Assembly: GCA_024742415.1 (NCBI GenBank)
Contig: JANSYN010000008.1
Coordinates: forward strand, 1-64,000
Length of the DNA stretch: 64,000 nt
Direction: 5' to 3'
DNA from: Gammaproteobacteria bacterium
GTDB taxonomy: Bacteria; Pseudomonadota; Gammaproteobacteria; Pseudomonadales; Halieaceae
How positions within the stretch are numbered: the stretch's first letter is position 1; every line of letters starts with the position of its first letter. Below the pieces are notes generated by a model, which was not told the DNA's origin, did not search any database, and worked only from the letters and a program-made list of their open reading frames with translations. A program made the position numbers and the translations under genes. Shown piece by piece: positions 47,092-55,300 of this stretch.

Positions 47092-49089
47092 CTAGAGGGG
47101 GTCGGCGGCCAGGCGCTCGATGCGGGCCTTTTCATCCAGGTAGATTTCGAGCCAGCCCCAGTTGAGGTCGTCTTCCGCCAAACTGTCAAGTTCAGCTTGA
47201 TCCAGGCGTTCAATATGTGCCTTGACGCCCCATCTGCGGGTTTCACTCATCCCTTTTTCAGTGGGCACTTTTGATATCAGCTCGCTCCAGCCTGGGAGCG
47301 TGGGGTTGCCCTGCTCATCGCTGATTACCGGCCCGTACAGCGCGCCTTCACCACGCAGGCTCGCCTGTAAGTCTTGTCCTGTCGAGCCGCAGTCGGTTTC
47401 TCCGAGAGTGATTGCCCGTAGTGCGCTGACATAGCCATAGCCCTGTGTGAACGGGCTGTATGCTAGGGTGCCGTCGGTATTGATGGCCGGCTCAGCGCTG
47501 CTTATCAGCAGGCATTTGATGGCTTCATTGCTGAGTTCAGGCTGGAGTTCGAGTAACAGGGCCACGATCCCGGAGACCATGGCAGCGGCCTGGGATGAGC
47601 CTGTGGAGACCAACTCGCCTGTGGGCAGCAGGTTTTCGGGGTCGCTGACTGCCAGGTCGGAATCCGGATGGGTTAGCCCGGTCATGTGGCCGCCAAGGGC
47701 TACGATGTCTGGTTTGACGTGGCCGGTCGGTGTTGGTCCGCGGGAGGAAAAGTCGGGAATGTAGTCATCACTGCGCGTTTCGGTGGTCCACGAATCTGTC
47801 ACGGCTCCCACGGTGATCACCGCGGGCGTATTGCCTGGTGAGCCTATGGTTGCCAACTCAGGGCCTTCATTATCGGCGGCAACGACAACCGTGATGCCGG
47901 CCGCCCAGGCCGCCATGGTGAGCTGCGCGACGGGGTCCTCCCAGTAGGGCCAGCGTGGCTGTTGTCCAAGTGAAATGTTGAGTACGCGAATGTCGTAAGT
48001 CTGCTGGTGATCAATGACCCACTGAATGGCATGTGCTATATCCAGCAGATGGGCCCTGCCAGGGCGATCCAGCACCTTTACAGCAACCAGGTTTACATCG
48101 GGCGCAACGCCTTTGAAGGTGCCGGTTGCCTTGCCTCGGAAAAGGGTTGGCCCACTGTGCGCGATAATGCTACTCATGTGGCTGCCGTGGCCGCTTTCAT
48201 CCACCACTTCCTGATCGAGTGCATGTGTGATGGCGTCGTACCGGGCCAGCACGCGCTGCTCACCGTTCGTATTGAGCATGAGTGCGGGGTGTTCCCATAG
48301 CCCGGAGTCGATGACCGCGACGGTCACGTTTTTGCCTGTCACGCCCTGGCGGTGCAACTCATCAATGCCCGCAACGGTGTTGTAGTAGTAGTCTTCGTCA
48401 TTACTTGGGTAGCCGGGCACCAGTTTGTCTGAGCAGTCGCCCACGAACTTTGCCTCTATTGTGAACTCCTTTTGCTGAGGTGGCGTTTTAGCGTCAGCCC
48501 TGGTGGTTGCGGGGGGGCTGCGGAACTTTACACGCAGATCAGAGCGTTCATGGATGGCATGGCCGTCCTTGGGCGCAAAAACGACCTCAATTGCCCCCGG
48601 CGTTTGCAGTGCGAGGGTTGCAGGCGGGAGCGGAATGTCATTCAGCGTGATTGCTTCGACAGTGCCCAGGCGCTCTGGCCACTTAAATTTGAGTGATTCC
48701 CATACAACGGGCGTGGTTTTCTTGTTGTAGATGGGCCAGAAGATGCCGTCCGGGCGGATATCGAGCTCGATCTGCCCCCGCACCTTGCACACCTCCCCAT
48801 CGTCGTCATCGGGATCGTCATCGCTCAGCGCCAGGTCATTGATATGCCCCGAAACAGCGCGCGATGCCAGCGCCAGGTCAAGTTGCGCTTGGGTAAGCGT
48901 GGCGCCGATGGCCGCAATGCTATGCAGGTCATGGGTGACAGTACCGCCGATGTCCTCAACCAGCCGCGTGAGTGTGGCGGAGGATTCACCGCGTAGTAAC
49001 ACATGGAGCGTTTCGTTGGGCTCGGGCGCGATAGGGGCACAGGCCCCCAGTGTCACGCTCAGCAGGAGGGTTGCGAGTCTGCCGGGCAT
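47092..49089 (-). CDS. S8-family (subtilisin-like) serine protease, lipoprotein
   Basis: The 665-residue protein has a lipoprotein signal with lipobox LGAC (Cys ~17). A ~220-residue N-terminal region contains a propeptide-like fold. The subtilase domain holds the catalytic triad: Asp in VAVIDSGLWEHP, His in ESGHGSHMSSI and Ser in STGSSQAAAMVSG. The Ser motif is GSSQAAA instead of GTSMAAP, an uncommon variant. A ~120-residue C-terminal tail follows. Likely envelope-anchored protease; substrate unknown. Confidence 0.88.
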   Translation of the reverse strand: MPGRLATLLLSVTLGACAPIAPEPNETLHVLLRGESSATLTRLVEDIGGTVTHDLHSIAAIGATLTQAQLDLALASRAVSGHINDLALSDDDPDDDDGEVCKVRGQIELDIRPDGIFWPIYNKKTTPVVWESLKFKWPERLGTVEAITLNDIPLPPATLALQTPGAIEVVFAPKDGHAIHERSDLRVKFRSPPATTRADAKTPPQQKEFTIEAKFVGDCSDKLVPGYPSNDEDYYYNTVAGIDELHRQGVTGKNVTVAVIDSGLWEHPALMLNTNGEQRVLARYDAITHALDQEVVDESGHGSHMSSIIAHSGPTLFRGKATGTFKGVAPDVNLVAVKVLDRPGRAHLLDIAHAIQWVIDHQQTYDIRVLNISLGQQPRWPYWEDPVAQLTMAAWAAGITVVVAADNEGPELATIGSPGNTPAVITVGAVTDSWTTETRSDDYIPDFSSRGPTPTGHVKPDIVALGGHMTGLTHPDSDLAVSDPENLLPTGELVSTGSSQAAAMVSGIVALLLELQPELSNEAIKCLLISSAEPAINTDGTLAYSPFTQGYGYVSALRAITLGETDCGSTGQDLQASLRGEGALYGPVISDEQGNPTLPGWSELISKVPTEKGMSETRRWGVKAHIERLDQAELDSLAEDDLNWGWLEIYLDEKARIERLAADPL

Positions 49090-49149
49090 CGTATTTGCAG
49101 TATTTGCGATGGTCGTGTTTGCAGTAGTCGGATTTGCAAGTGGCGTGGC

Positions 49150-50985
49150 TTAGTTGTCTACGACTTTTTTAAGGTGGTTTTGTACAACCCGTCCGATTTG
49201 CTCAGAAAAGTTCTCGTCAAGCATCAGCGGTACATCCTCCGGGTAAAGGGGGCGTGAAAAGTAAAAGCCCTGCAGCAGGTCACACTCATTGCGGACCAGG
49301 TAGGACAGATGCCTTTCGTTTTCGATGCCCTCCGCTATCACGCGAAGATTCAGGGTTTTGGCCAGCGCCAGAATGGCGTCGACGATCGCCGCGCCATCGG
49401 GGGTGTCCAGATCCGAAATGAAGCTCTGGTCAATCTTGAGGGTGTTGATCGGGAAGCGCTTGAGATAACTCAGCGACGAGTAACCGGTGCCGAAATCATC
49501 AACAGCCAGATCCACACCCAGGGCTTTGAGTTCGCGCAGCCTCGCAATATTGGTTTCTGCATCTGTCATGATGGCGCTTTCTGTCAGCTCCAACTCCAGG
49601 CGCTCTGCAGCCAACCCGGAGCGCGAGAGGAATTTTCCAATCCAGGCGGGAAGGTTGCGCTGGTTAAACTGCAGCGGCGAGATGTTCACGCAGACCCTGA
49701 AGGGCTTGAGGCCAAGATCGTCCCAGTACAGGCAATTGCGGGCGACCTCATCCATGACCCACTCGCCAAGTTCAATAATCTGCCCGGTGCTCTCCGCAAC
49801 CGGAATGAATTCAACAGGAGACACCATGCCCCGCGTGGGGTGTTTCCAGCGCACTAGCGCTTCCATGCTGACGACTTCGCCAGTGCGCGTGTCGATCTGC
49901 GGCTGGTAGCGCAATTCTAGTTCGTTATTGCGCAGCGCATCGCGCAATTCCTCTTCCATCTTGAGTTGCTCTACCGCCTTTGCGTTCATTTCTTCGTCGT
50001 AGAAGCGGTAACAGGCCCGACCCTCTGCCTTTGCGACATACATGGCGGTATCTGCGTTGCGAATCAGTGTGTCGGCGTCTGCGCCGTCCTGGGGGTACAG
50101 CGCGATACCAATGCTGGGTGTAACCACAGGGTTGTGTGACTGCAGCGGTATGGGTTCAGACAGGCTGGCCAGGATGCGCGCCGCGACTTTCTTTATGTGT
50201 GTGATGTCTGAAACGTCAGACAGCACTACCGTGAATTCATCGCCGCCCAGACGCGCGATTTCTGTGGCGTTGCCAACGTCTTCGTCATCCTCGGCACTGT
50301 TATCCGTGAAGTAATTGATGATGTCGTCTTCGCGCAGCTCATTGGTCAAGCGCTTGGCAATCTCAACCAGAAGCCGGTCGCCGCGAGCGTGGCCAATAGA
50401 ATCATTGATGCGCTTGAAGTGGTCCAGGTCGATGAACAGCAGGGCGGCTGAGCGTTTGTGGCGTTGCGCTCGTTTTAGAATGCGGTTCAGGTGTTCATTG
50501 AAACTGCGGCGGTTGGGCAGGCTCGTCAGTGGATCATAGTAGGCGAGGTAGCGCAGCCTGTCTTCCTGGCGCTTGAGCGAGTTGAAGGCATTGCTGGCGC
50601 GCAGCATGTACTGCACGTCGCGGCCGAGTAATGACCAGTTGACCGGCTTGGTCTTGTACTGCGTTGCGCCGGCCTCAAAGCCCTCGTCGATGGATTGGCG
50701 GTCATCCGAGCCTGTCACAATCATGATCGGAATGGATTCGCCCTGGGGCAGCTGGCGAATGCGTTGACAGGCTTCAAGGCCTGTCATGCCGGGCATTTCC
50801 ACGTCGAGAAAAACAAGGTCTGGCCGCTCGCGCACAAACATGTCGATGGCTTCAAGGCCGGTAGAGGCCTCAACAACGGTCATGCCTTCTGCTTCAAGAC
50901 ATTGTCTGGTGAGCAGACGAACATTCTGGTCATCATCGCAGACGAGAATCTTGGCCTGTTGCGTTGTTGAGTTGGGAGTGGCCAT
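49150..50985 (-). CDS. Response regulator with GGDEF and EAL domains
   Basis: The 611-residue cytoplasmic protein has a receiver (KILVCDDDQN, phospho-Asp in LVFLDVEMPG, Lys in YKTKPV), a diguanylate cyclase domain with RLGGDEF, and an EAL phosphodiesterase domain. All EAL metal and catalytic residues are visible (MEALVRW, VNISPLQ, ELTESAI, VDDFGTGYS, LKIDQSF, AEGIENE). Both enzymatic sites look intact and there is no RxxD inhibitory site before GGDEF. An insert in the GGDEF domain (FTDNSAEDDEDVGN) is unusual. ATG 50985 is preferred to TTG 50991. Confidence 0.92.
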   Translation of the reverse strand: MATPNSTTQQAKILVCDDDQNVRLLTRQCLEAEGMTVVEASTGLEAIDMFVRERPDLVFLDVEMPGMTGLEACQRIRQLPQGESIPIMIVTGSDDRQSIDEGFEAGATQYKTKPVNWSLLGRDVQYMLRASNAFNSLKRQEDRLRYLAYYDPLTSLPNRRSFNEHLNRILKRAQRHKRSAALLFIDLDHFKRINDSIGHARGDRLLVEIAKRLTNELREDDIINYFTDNSAEDDEDVGNATEIARLGGDEFTVVLSDVSDITHIKKVAARILASLSEPIPLQSHNPVVTPSIGIALYPQDGADADTLIRNADTAMYVAKAEGRACYRFYDEEMNAKAVEQLKMEEELRDALRNNELELRYQPQIDTRTGEVVSMEALVRWKHPTRGMVSPVEFIPVAESTGQIIELGEWVMDEVARNCLYWDDLGLKPFRVCVNISPLQFNQRNLPAWIGKFLSRSGLAAERLELELTESAIMTDAETNIARLRELKALGVDLAVDDFGTGYSSLSYLKRFPINTLKIDQSFISDLDTPDGAAIVDAILALAKTLNLRVIAEGIENERHLSYLVRNECDLLQGFYFSRPLYPEDVPLMLDENFSEQIGRVVQNHLKKVVDN

Positions 50986-51135
50986 TTGCAACCGTTTTTA
51001 ATACGAATTAGCAGCTTTGTAGGCTATCATTACTGCAGCCTTGCGCCTAGAGGGAATAACAACAATCAGCCGAAAATCAAAGGGTTGCGACGCTGTTCAC
51101 AGAGTTGCATATCATTGGGGGAATTAACCGGGGCG

Positions 51136-52365
51136 ATGCAATTTTATCCAGCGGCATGGTTGAAGCTGATACTGCCTGCGGTGGTGATTGCCGTTGCCTA
51201 CTGGGGCCGCGATTCGGCCGATGACCTGGGGCGGGAAGCACAGGTTTTGCTGGCATATCTGCCGTATCTTTTATGTGTGCTGGCGGCCGCCATGGCTTAC
51301 CAGTTTAACCGTGGGCGCCTGATTTTAGCGGCTGTCGGGGTCGCTGGTTTTTACTGGCTGGTGCAAACCCACCTGCAGGACAGCCTTGCTGCGTCTGGCG
51401 TTGCACGCATCTACCTGGGCCTGACTCTCGCGTTGCCGGTGTTGGGATTTTACCTGTTCGTGCTAAAGGAGCGCGGTGTGTTGACACCGATCGGCGCTGC
51501 GTCAGCGGCAGGCTTCGCGGCGCTGTTCTGTCTGGCCTATTTTCTGGCACCTGCCCTGGCGGATATGAACCAGGGCGCCTCGCAGTACTATGCAGCATGG
51601 CCTACACCTGACTATGTGATGTCGCAAGGTGCAAGCCTGCTGTCAGCTCTGGTCTTTCTGATCGGCTGTGGTGCCCTGGCCATGCGCCATGAAGAGTCAG
51701 AAGCCGCCCTGTTGGGTGCTTTCGTTGCGTTGTGGGTTGTTGCAGCGCAACTGCACTTGCCTTCTGTGTCAGTTTTTCTGTGTACCGCCGCGGCGCTTTG
51801 CATCTTGTGGGGTGTGCTGCGCAGCTCTCATGCAATGGCCTATCGCGATGATCTCACGGGTCTTCCCGGGCGTCGGGCACTCAATGAAAGGATGAAAATG
51901 TTGGGGCGGCGCTACACGATCGCCATGATGGATATCGATCATTTTAAGCGCTTCAATGACACGTATGGTCACGATGTCGGAGACGACGTGCTGCGCCTGG
52001 TCGCCTCACGTTTGCGTCGCCTGGGTTCAGGCGGCACGGCGTATCGGTATGGTGGTGAAGAATTCTGCGTGGTGTTTGTGCGCCGTTCACTGGATGAGTG
52101 TGTAGACGTGATGGAAGCCCTGCGTGAGGAGATAGCCAGCTACAAGATGTCGATCCGCGATCAAACCATGCGGCCCAAGCGCAGCCGGGAAGGTGCCCGT
52201 CGGCGTGGTGCCACCCGGTTGGCCAAGGATGAAGTGCGGGTGACCGTCAGCATCGGCCTTGCAGAGCGCGGCGAGGGCATTCTTGAACCTGAGTCTGTGC
52301 TTAAAACAGCCGATAAAAAGCTCTATCAGGCCAAGCGTGGTGGGCGTAATCGCGTGGCCAGCTAG
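51136..52365 (+). CDS. Membrane-bound diguanylate cyclase (GGDEF)
   Basis: The 409-residue protein has about seven hydrophobic segments in the first 220 residues. A GGDEF domain follows, starting DDLTGLPGRRALNE and with the active-site loop RYGGEEF. It makes c-di-GMP from GTP. A Arg/Lys-rich insertion (MRPKRSREGARRRGATRLAK) lies late in the domain, before the conserved TVSIGLA strand. ATG 51136 lies at the start of the first TM helix. Divergent from the REC-GGDEF-EAL gene with 150 bases between. Confidence 0.9.
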   Translation: MQFYPAAWLKLILPAVVIAVAYWGRDSADDLGREAQVLLAYLPYLLCVLAAAMAYQFNRGRLILAAVGVAGFYWLVQTHLQDSLAASGVARIYLGLTLALPVLGFYLFVLKERGVLTPIGAASAAGFAALFCLAYFLAPALADMNQGASQYYAAWPTPDYVMSQGASLLSALVFLIGCGALAMRHEESEAALLGAFVALWVVAAQLHLPSVSVFLCTAAALCILWGVLRSSHAMAYRDDLTGLPGRRALNERMKMLGRRYTIAMMDIDHFKRFNDTYGHDVGDDVLRLVASRLRRLGSGGTAYRYGGEEFCVVFVRRSLDECVDVMEALREEIASYKMSIRDQTMRPKRSREGARRRGATRLAKDEVRVTVSIGLAERGEGILEPESVLKTADKKLYQAKRGGRNRVAS

Positions 52366-52450
52366 CGGCAAACGGCTCAGAGGTTGAGTGGCCGCTGTCG
52401 GGATTTTCGCTGAGGTAGTGCCGGTAGTGCGGGCCCGCGTTTGACGGCGA

Positions 52451-54157
52451 TCAGGAAAAAACCGGCTCGCGGCGCTTCAGACCCTGCTCTCGAACAAAGC
52501 GCGGCAACTGTTGCAGCGGGATCGCCGGACTATAGTAAAACCCCTGGACCTGCTGGCACTGGTGATCACGCAGAAACTCTATCTGTTCGTGCGTTTCGGC
52601 ACCCTCTGCTACCACCAGCATACCCAGCCTGCGGCCCATCTCGATAATCATGGTGCACACGGCTTCCTGATGCTCATTGTGAGGCAGGTCGCGCACAAAG
52701 CAGGCATCAATCTTCAGGGCTGAAATTGGCAGTTCGGTAAGGTGTGACAGCTGCGAAAATCCTGTACCGAAATCGTCGAGTGAGAATGAGATCCCCAGTT
52801 CGCGAAGTTCGTTCATGCGGTCCTTGATGGAGTCTGTACTTTTCAGAATGGTCGACTCTGTGAGCTCAAACTCCAATCGGGAGGCATCTGCACCGCTGCG
52901 CGTGATGATGTCTTTGACGATGTCGACAAAACGGTCCTCCTGAATCTGCGAGAACGAAATGTTCACCGCAACATCAACGTTTTGCATGCGCTGTTTGGCC
53001 AGCCACGCCTGTGCGTTACACGCATGTTGAATCACCTGGTAGCCGATGGTGCGCATGAGGCCCATATCTTCACAGGCGGCGATGAATTCGCCCGGATAAA
53101 CAATGCCGCGCTCCGGGTGATTCCAGCGCAATAGCGCCTCGAGGCCTACCAGGTGCCCAGTGGGAAGGTCTACCCTGGGCTGGTAATGCAGCTCAAACTG
53201 ATTTTTACGCACCGCTGAGCGCAGCTCTGCCGACAGGGACGTGTTGCCTGTGATGTCAAATGCCAGCTTTTCCGAGTAGCGAATGTAGCGTCCGCCATTC
53301 ATGCTCTTGGCCTGTTGCATGGCACTGCGCGCATGCTCCACGAGATCGGGAAACTCGCTGCCATCCTCAGGATAGATCGCGGCTCCGATACTGGCCTCTA
53401 CCGCAACCTGCTGATCACTGAGAATCATTGGTGCCGAAATTGAGCGCAGCATTTTCTGTGCGATGGTTTCTACATCGTCTACTGAGCTGACATCTTCCAG
53501 TACCACGGCAAATTCGTCACCACCCAGACGCGCAATACTGTCGGAGCTGCGCAGCTTGTTGATCAGCCGACGTGATATCGACTTGATCATGATGTCCCCG
53601 TCGGCCTCACCGTAGTGGTCATTGATATTGGCGAACTGGTCAATGTTGATGTAAAGCAGGGCGGTATTGAAGCCATAGCGTTCAGAGCGACCCATGGCGC
53701 GCTCCAGGTGGGCGCGAAAACCTACCCGGTTGAGGGCGCCGGTCAATGAATCCCGGTTCGACAGCTGCTGTATTTTCTCGCGCGCCTTTTTCAATTGAAT
53801 ACTGTAGTCCAGCACGCGGTGCACCAGGGCATCGGGTAACTCGCCGCGGATCAGGTAGTCCTGCGCGCCAAGTTCCCTGAGTGAGGCCGCCTTGTGCTCA
53901 TCCGACTCATCAATTAGCAAAATGAGCGGAGAGGTCGCCTCATGTTTGCTGGCCAGGCGCAGCAAGTATTCGGTCTCGGGGCCGTAAGCCATGATGACGG
54001 CATCTATCATGGGGTCCAGCAGGGCCTCAACAGGCCGATCGAAGGATTCAGCAGCCGCCAGGCTGAAACGCGCCGGGACCGCGCGCTCCAGCGAGGCGCG
54101 GAGCACCAGATGGTCCGCCTTGTTCTCAGATATGATCAGTACAGTCTGCTGTTCCAC
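52451..54157 (-). CDS. Pseudo-receiver GGDEF-EAL protein
   Basis: The 568-residue protein starts with a receiver fold in which the phospho-Asp position is Ala (AVIMAYGP) and the acidic pair is replaced (SENKAD), so it should not be phosphorylated. A GGDEF domain (RLGGDEFAVV) and an EAL domain follow, the latter with all key residues (LEALLRW, VNISFSQ, ELTESTI, LDDFGTGFS, LKIDACF, AEGAETH). It is expected to act mainly as c-di-GMP phosphodiesterase. Start GTG at 54157. It is convergent with the membrane GGDEF gene. Confidence 0.9.
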   Translation of the reverse strand: MEQQTVLIISENKADHLVLRASLERAVPARFSLAAAESFDRPVEALLDPMIDAVIMAYGPETEYLLRLASKHEATSPLILLIDESDEHKAASLRELGAQDYLIRGELPDALVHRVLDYSIQLKKAREKIQQLSNRDSLTGALNRVGFRAHLERAMGRSERYGFNTALLYINIDQFANINDHYGEADGDIMIKSISRRLINKLRSSDSIARLGGDEFAVVLEDVSSVDDVETIAQKMLRSISAPMILSDQQVAVEASIGAAIYPEDGSEFPDLVEHARSAMQQAKSMNGGRYIRYSEKLAFDITGNTSLSAELRSAVRKNQFELHYQPRVDLPTGHLVGLEALLRWNHPERGIVYPGEFIAACEDMGLMRTIGYQVIQHACNAQAWLAKQRMQNVDVAVNISFSQIQEDRFVDIVKDIITRSGADASRLEFELTESTILKSTDSIKDRMNELRELGISFSLDDFGTGFSQLSHLTELPISALKIDACFVRDLPHNEHQEAVCTMIIEMGRRLGMLVVAEGAETHEQIEFLRDHQCQQVQGFYYSPAIPLQQLPRFVREQGLKRREPVFS

Positions 54158-54485
54158 GTCTTGTTCCTGGCTACTAGAGGGCGTGTTGGTCGCTCCGGCG
54201 GAGTGGACGGACTCGCTGATCCTCTTGGGCTGGCGTAATCCCGAATGATCTTATTCTTTAATTAACATGAAGTTATACGGAATTACTAAATTCTTTTCTA
54301 GTAAATGTTGGTTGAAAATTACCAAGGAAGCAGCGTGCGCTCCAGTGCAGGGTCGGCTGCCCGGTTGCGGCGCCGGCACGGCATCTGTGGCGGCCACACA
54401 AACGGGTACCTAAAGCTGGCCCGGCGAGTCATTGTGTGCCACATCGATTGCAGTACGCTGGCAGCGCCAGTGTAGGGAGGAATTT
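54158..54485. other. Divergent intergenic region, AT-rich core
   Basis: These 328 bases separate the divergent pseudo-receiver and enoyl-CoA hydratase genes. A markedly AT-rich patch at about 54245-54325 probably holds promoters for one or both. A strong AGGAGG ribosome site (about 54475-54481) precedes the hydratase ATG. I see no hairpin, repeat or small gene. Confidence 0.5.
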
Positions 54486-55298
54486 ATGAACGACGAGCTA
54501 CGGTTTGAGGTGACGCAGGGTATTGCGCTGATTACATTGAATCGCCCCGATGCCTACAACAGCCTCTCCAGCGCGATTATCGACGGCCTTGGACAGGCCT
54601 ATCGCGAATGTGACGAGAACGACGACATCAGGGTTGTTGTCGTGACTGGTGCAGGGAAGGCTTTCTGCGCCGGCGCAGACATGAGTGGTGGCGGAGCGAC
54701 CTTCGACGGCTCGGAACAGCGTGGTGATATCGATTCCTGCCCTCTTGCCGTCCAGGCATGGGATGTGCGTAAACCGGTTATCGCCGCGTGCAACGGCCAC
54801 GCTGTGGGCGCTGGCCTGGGTCTGGCGGTGCAGTGTGACATGCGTATTCTGGCCAATGAAGGCAAGTACGGCTTTTTGCAGTCCCGACGCGGCGTGGTGA
54901 CTGACTTTGCTATGGAGTATGTGTTGCCGCGTCTGGTGGGGTTTGAGCGGGCCTTTGAACTACTGGTACGCGCGCCGCGATTGAGTGGTGAGGAGGCGGT
55001 AGCCTGGGGTCTGGCGAGCCGCAGTTTGCCCTCTGCTGAGGTGCTGGATCACGCAATGGAGCTTGCCACTGAGATTGCCAGGGATTGTTCTCCCCTGGCA
55101 GTTGGATTACACAAACGGCTGCTATGGCGGGGCCTGGATATGTCGCTGGGTGAGCTGGCGGCGGCAGAGAGCCGTGCATTGAATCACAGCATGGCGCTTC
55201 CCGACGCCATTGAAGGGGGCATGGCGTATCTCGAAAAGCGCAGACCCCGGTGGACCTCCAGCGTTACCCGGGACTGGCCGCAGTGGTTGCAGGAGTGA
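54486..55298 (+). CDS. Enoyl-CoA hydratase/isomerase family protein
   Basis: The 270-residue crotonase-fold protein shows GIALITLNRPDAYNSLS, FCAGADMSGGG for the oxyanion hole and CNGHAVGAGLGLAVQCDMRI. The catalytic Glu position of classical hydratases is replaced around SRRGVVTDFAMEYVLPR, which resembles PaaG-like or other isomerases. Substrate unknown. It is followed 2 bases later by the DUF3604 gene, so they form an operon. Confidence 0.85.
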   Translation: MNDELRFEVTQGIALITLNRPDAYNSLSSAIIDGLGQAYRECDENDDIRVVVVTGAGKAFCAGADMSGGGATFDGSEQRGDIDSCPLAVQAWDVRKPVIAACNGHAVGAGLGLAVQCDMRILANEGKYGFLQSRRGVVTDFAMEYVLPRLVGFERAFELLVRAPRLSGEEAVAWGLASRSLPSAEVLDHAMELATEIARDCSPLAVGLHKRLLWRGLDMSLGELAAAESRALNHSMALPDAIEGGMAYLEKRRPRWTSSVTRDWPQWLQE

Positions 55299-55300
55299 GC

